Part shown: piece after piece, positions 63,183 to 64,000 of the stretch
Numbering within the stretch: the first letter of the stretch is position 1
Layout of the letters: every line of letters begins with the position of its first letter
Assembly (NCBI RefSeq): GCF_000510265.1
Contig: NZ_CP006745.1
Location: 553,444-617,443 of the forward strand
Source: Candidatus Endolissoclinum faulkneri L5
Lineage (GTDB): Bacteria > Pseudomonadota > Alphaproteobacteria > Thalassobaculales > Thalassobaculaceae
DNA: 64,000 nucleotides
Reading direction: 5' to 3'
The notes under the pieces: generated by a model
Told to the model about the DNA's origin: nothing
Databases searched by the model: none
The model's input: only the letters and a program-made list of their open reading frames with translations
Made by a program: the position numbers and the translations under genes

Positions 63183-64000
63183 CATTGATTACCTGTTACG
63201 ATTGAGAAAAATTTTCTTTAGCTAATTAAAATTAGATAAATAACGTTAATGAAGTTAGCAAAAACTAATTACCAAATGATTATTAATGACTGCAGTGTTC
63301 TTCATTCTTAATACAGGTATGCGTTTAACATAAAATAGATAGCTTTAAAAATTAAAAGGTATTATTTTTTAAGTCTACAACAACCGAATAGGGAATATAT
63401 TTAGCAGACAGTGTTGTATTCCTTATAGCTAAAACTTTTCACAATTATCGCTAATAAAATAAGTTGTATTGAGGGGCGTATAGGCAAGGATTTCAACAAA
63501 ATTGCGAGTAGTTAGCTAGTTATTCTTGCAGATATGATGAATATCAATAGCAATGAATGGCTAGCATGGATTTAAGTTTTTGGCGCGAAAAGTGAATAAA
63601 TAATCGCTCGTAACTTGGCGATAAAAATACAATTCAAATTGCTTATTGTTTGCTTATAGATTAATACCATTGTTAGTTCATTATCATAAAACCTATAAAT
63701 TTCTAATGTATTATTGTTTAAATTGATGCATTTAGAGACGATATTTTTTAAATTAAGAAAACTTCTGAAGTTAACAAGAGATAAATTAATCGTAAGTTAT
63801 TAAACTTTAAATATTAGTTTATAAGTATATTCTATTAGGTGCAATCTAAGGAAGAAAATAAAATCATTGGATTACTTAAAGAATCATGAAATATATGAAT
63901 TTGTAGTATAAAATTTTCGTAGACAATTAATAGTTTAACATAATATTTTAAACTATTACATGGGAGTAAAATAGTTTAATATTATCATTTCAATAGGTTT

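Larger units (their letters stand above)
61362..64000. other. Gene-free right end of the window
   Basis: 2.6 kb of AT-rich sequence with no ORF of coding quality. It holds an 11-bp-arm inverted repeat (63082-63119), a 14-bp-arm one (63146-63182), and two copies of ATAGTTACATAAC spaced by 6 bases (62179-62210). No PKS or tailoring gene accompanies the acyltransferase pair on this side. Confidence 0.55.

Noticed and set aside
1-64000. CRISPR arrays, insertion sequences, prophage or defence systems
   Set aside because: No regularly spaced repeats, transposase, integrase, restriction or phage genes found; the tandem pairs have only two copies and no spacers.

Overview
This is a 64 kb chromosomal piece of an alphaproteobacterium with a reduced, AT-rich, low-density genome. 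Three things point to that lineage: the order tig-clpP-clpX-lon followed by tRNA-Val, tRNA-Asp and nuoA; the linkage tpiA/secG/pyrG/kdsA/eno; and the three-subunit PntAA/PntAB/PntB transhydrogenase. Genes cover roughly 62% of the window (my sum of the listed coordinates) and only about half of it beyond position 29,355. The long gaps are very AT-rich, contain no credible ORFs and have no insertion sequences. This is the state expected of a host-restricted symbiont still losing genes. The low density together with a discrete pair of trans-acting PKS acyltransferase-type proteins makes me think of the ascidian symbiont 'Candidatus Endolissoclinum faulkneri' (patellazole producer). That is an inference from memory, not a database result.

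Layout. 1-10,923 (minus): complex I operon nuoA-B-C-D-E-F-G-H-I-J-K and the start of nuoL, which runs off the left edge. 11,153-12,393: tRNA-Asp and tRNA-Val. 12,843-19,324 (minus): lon, clpX, clpP, tig and tRNA-Leu, a proteostasis block. 19,729-23,233: the orphan small gene ccoS, a dihydroorotase and folE. 23,855-29,354 (plus): ccoN-O-P-G-H, encoding the cbb3 oxidase and two assembly factors. 31,206-39,238: tpiA (minus), then secG, pyrG, kdsA and eno (plus). 40,264-41,810: argH and a 36-residue lipoprotein gene. 44,549: isolated ferredoxin fdxA. 46,695-51,925 (minus): rpsI/rplM and pntB/pntAB/pntAA. 54,026-58,126 (minus): uvrC, a FolM-like short-chain reductase and a Na+/Ca2+ exchanger. 59,503-61,361 (minus): an acyltransferase and an acyl-hydrolase-like protein whose genes overlap by 4 bases. 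61,362-64,000: no gene seen.

How it fits together. Complex I, the proton-translocating transhydrogenase and a high-affinity cbb3 oxidase describe a respiring cell adapted to low oxygen. Glycolysis (TpiA, Eno), pyrimidine synthesis (PyrC-type dihydroorotase, PyrG), KDO synthesis (KdsA), arginine synthesis (ArgH) and pterin chemistry (FolE, FolM-like) are kept. The stand-out is the acyltransferase pair: nothing else in the window makes polyketides, so it looks like a detached piece of a trans-AT polyketide pathway kept in an otherwise stripped genome.

Structure outside genes. Eight exact two-copy tandem duplications (units 15-24 bp, all different) lie in the gaps. So do many long perfect inverted repeats, the largest being a 34-bp-arm hairpin and a 48-bp loopless palindrome 280 bp apart between pntB and rplM.
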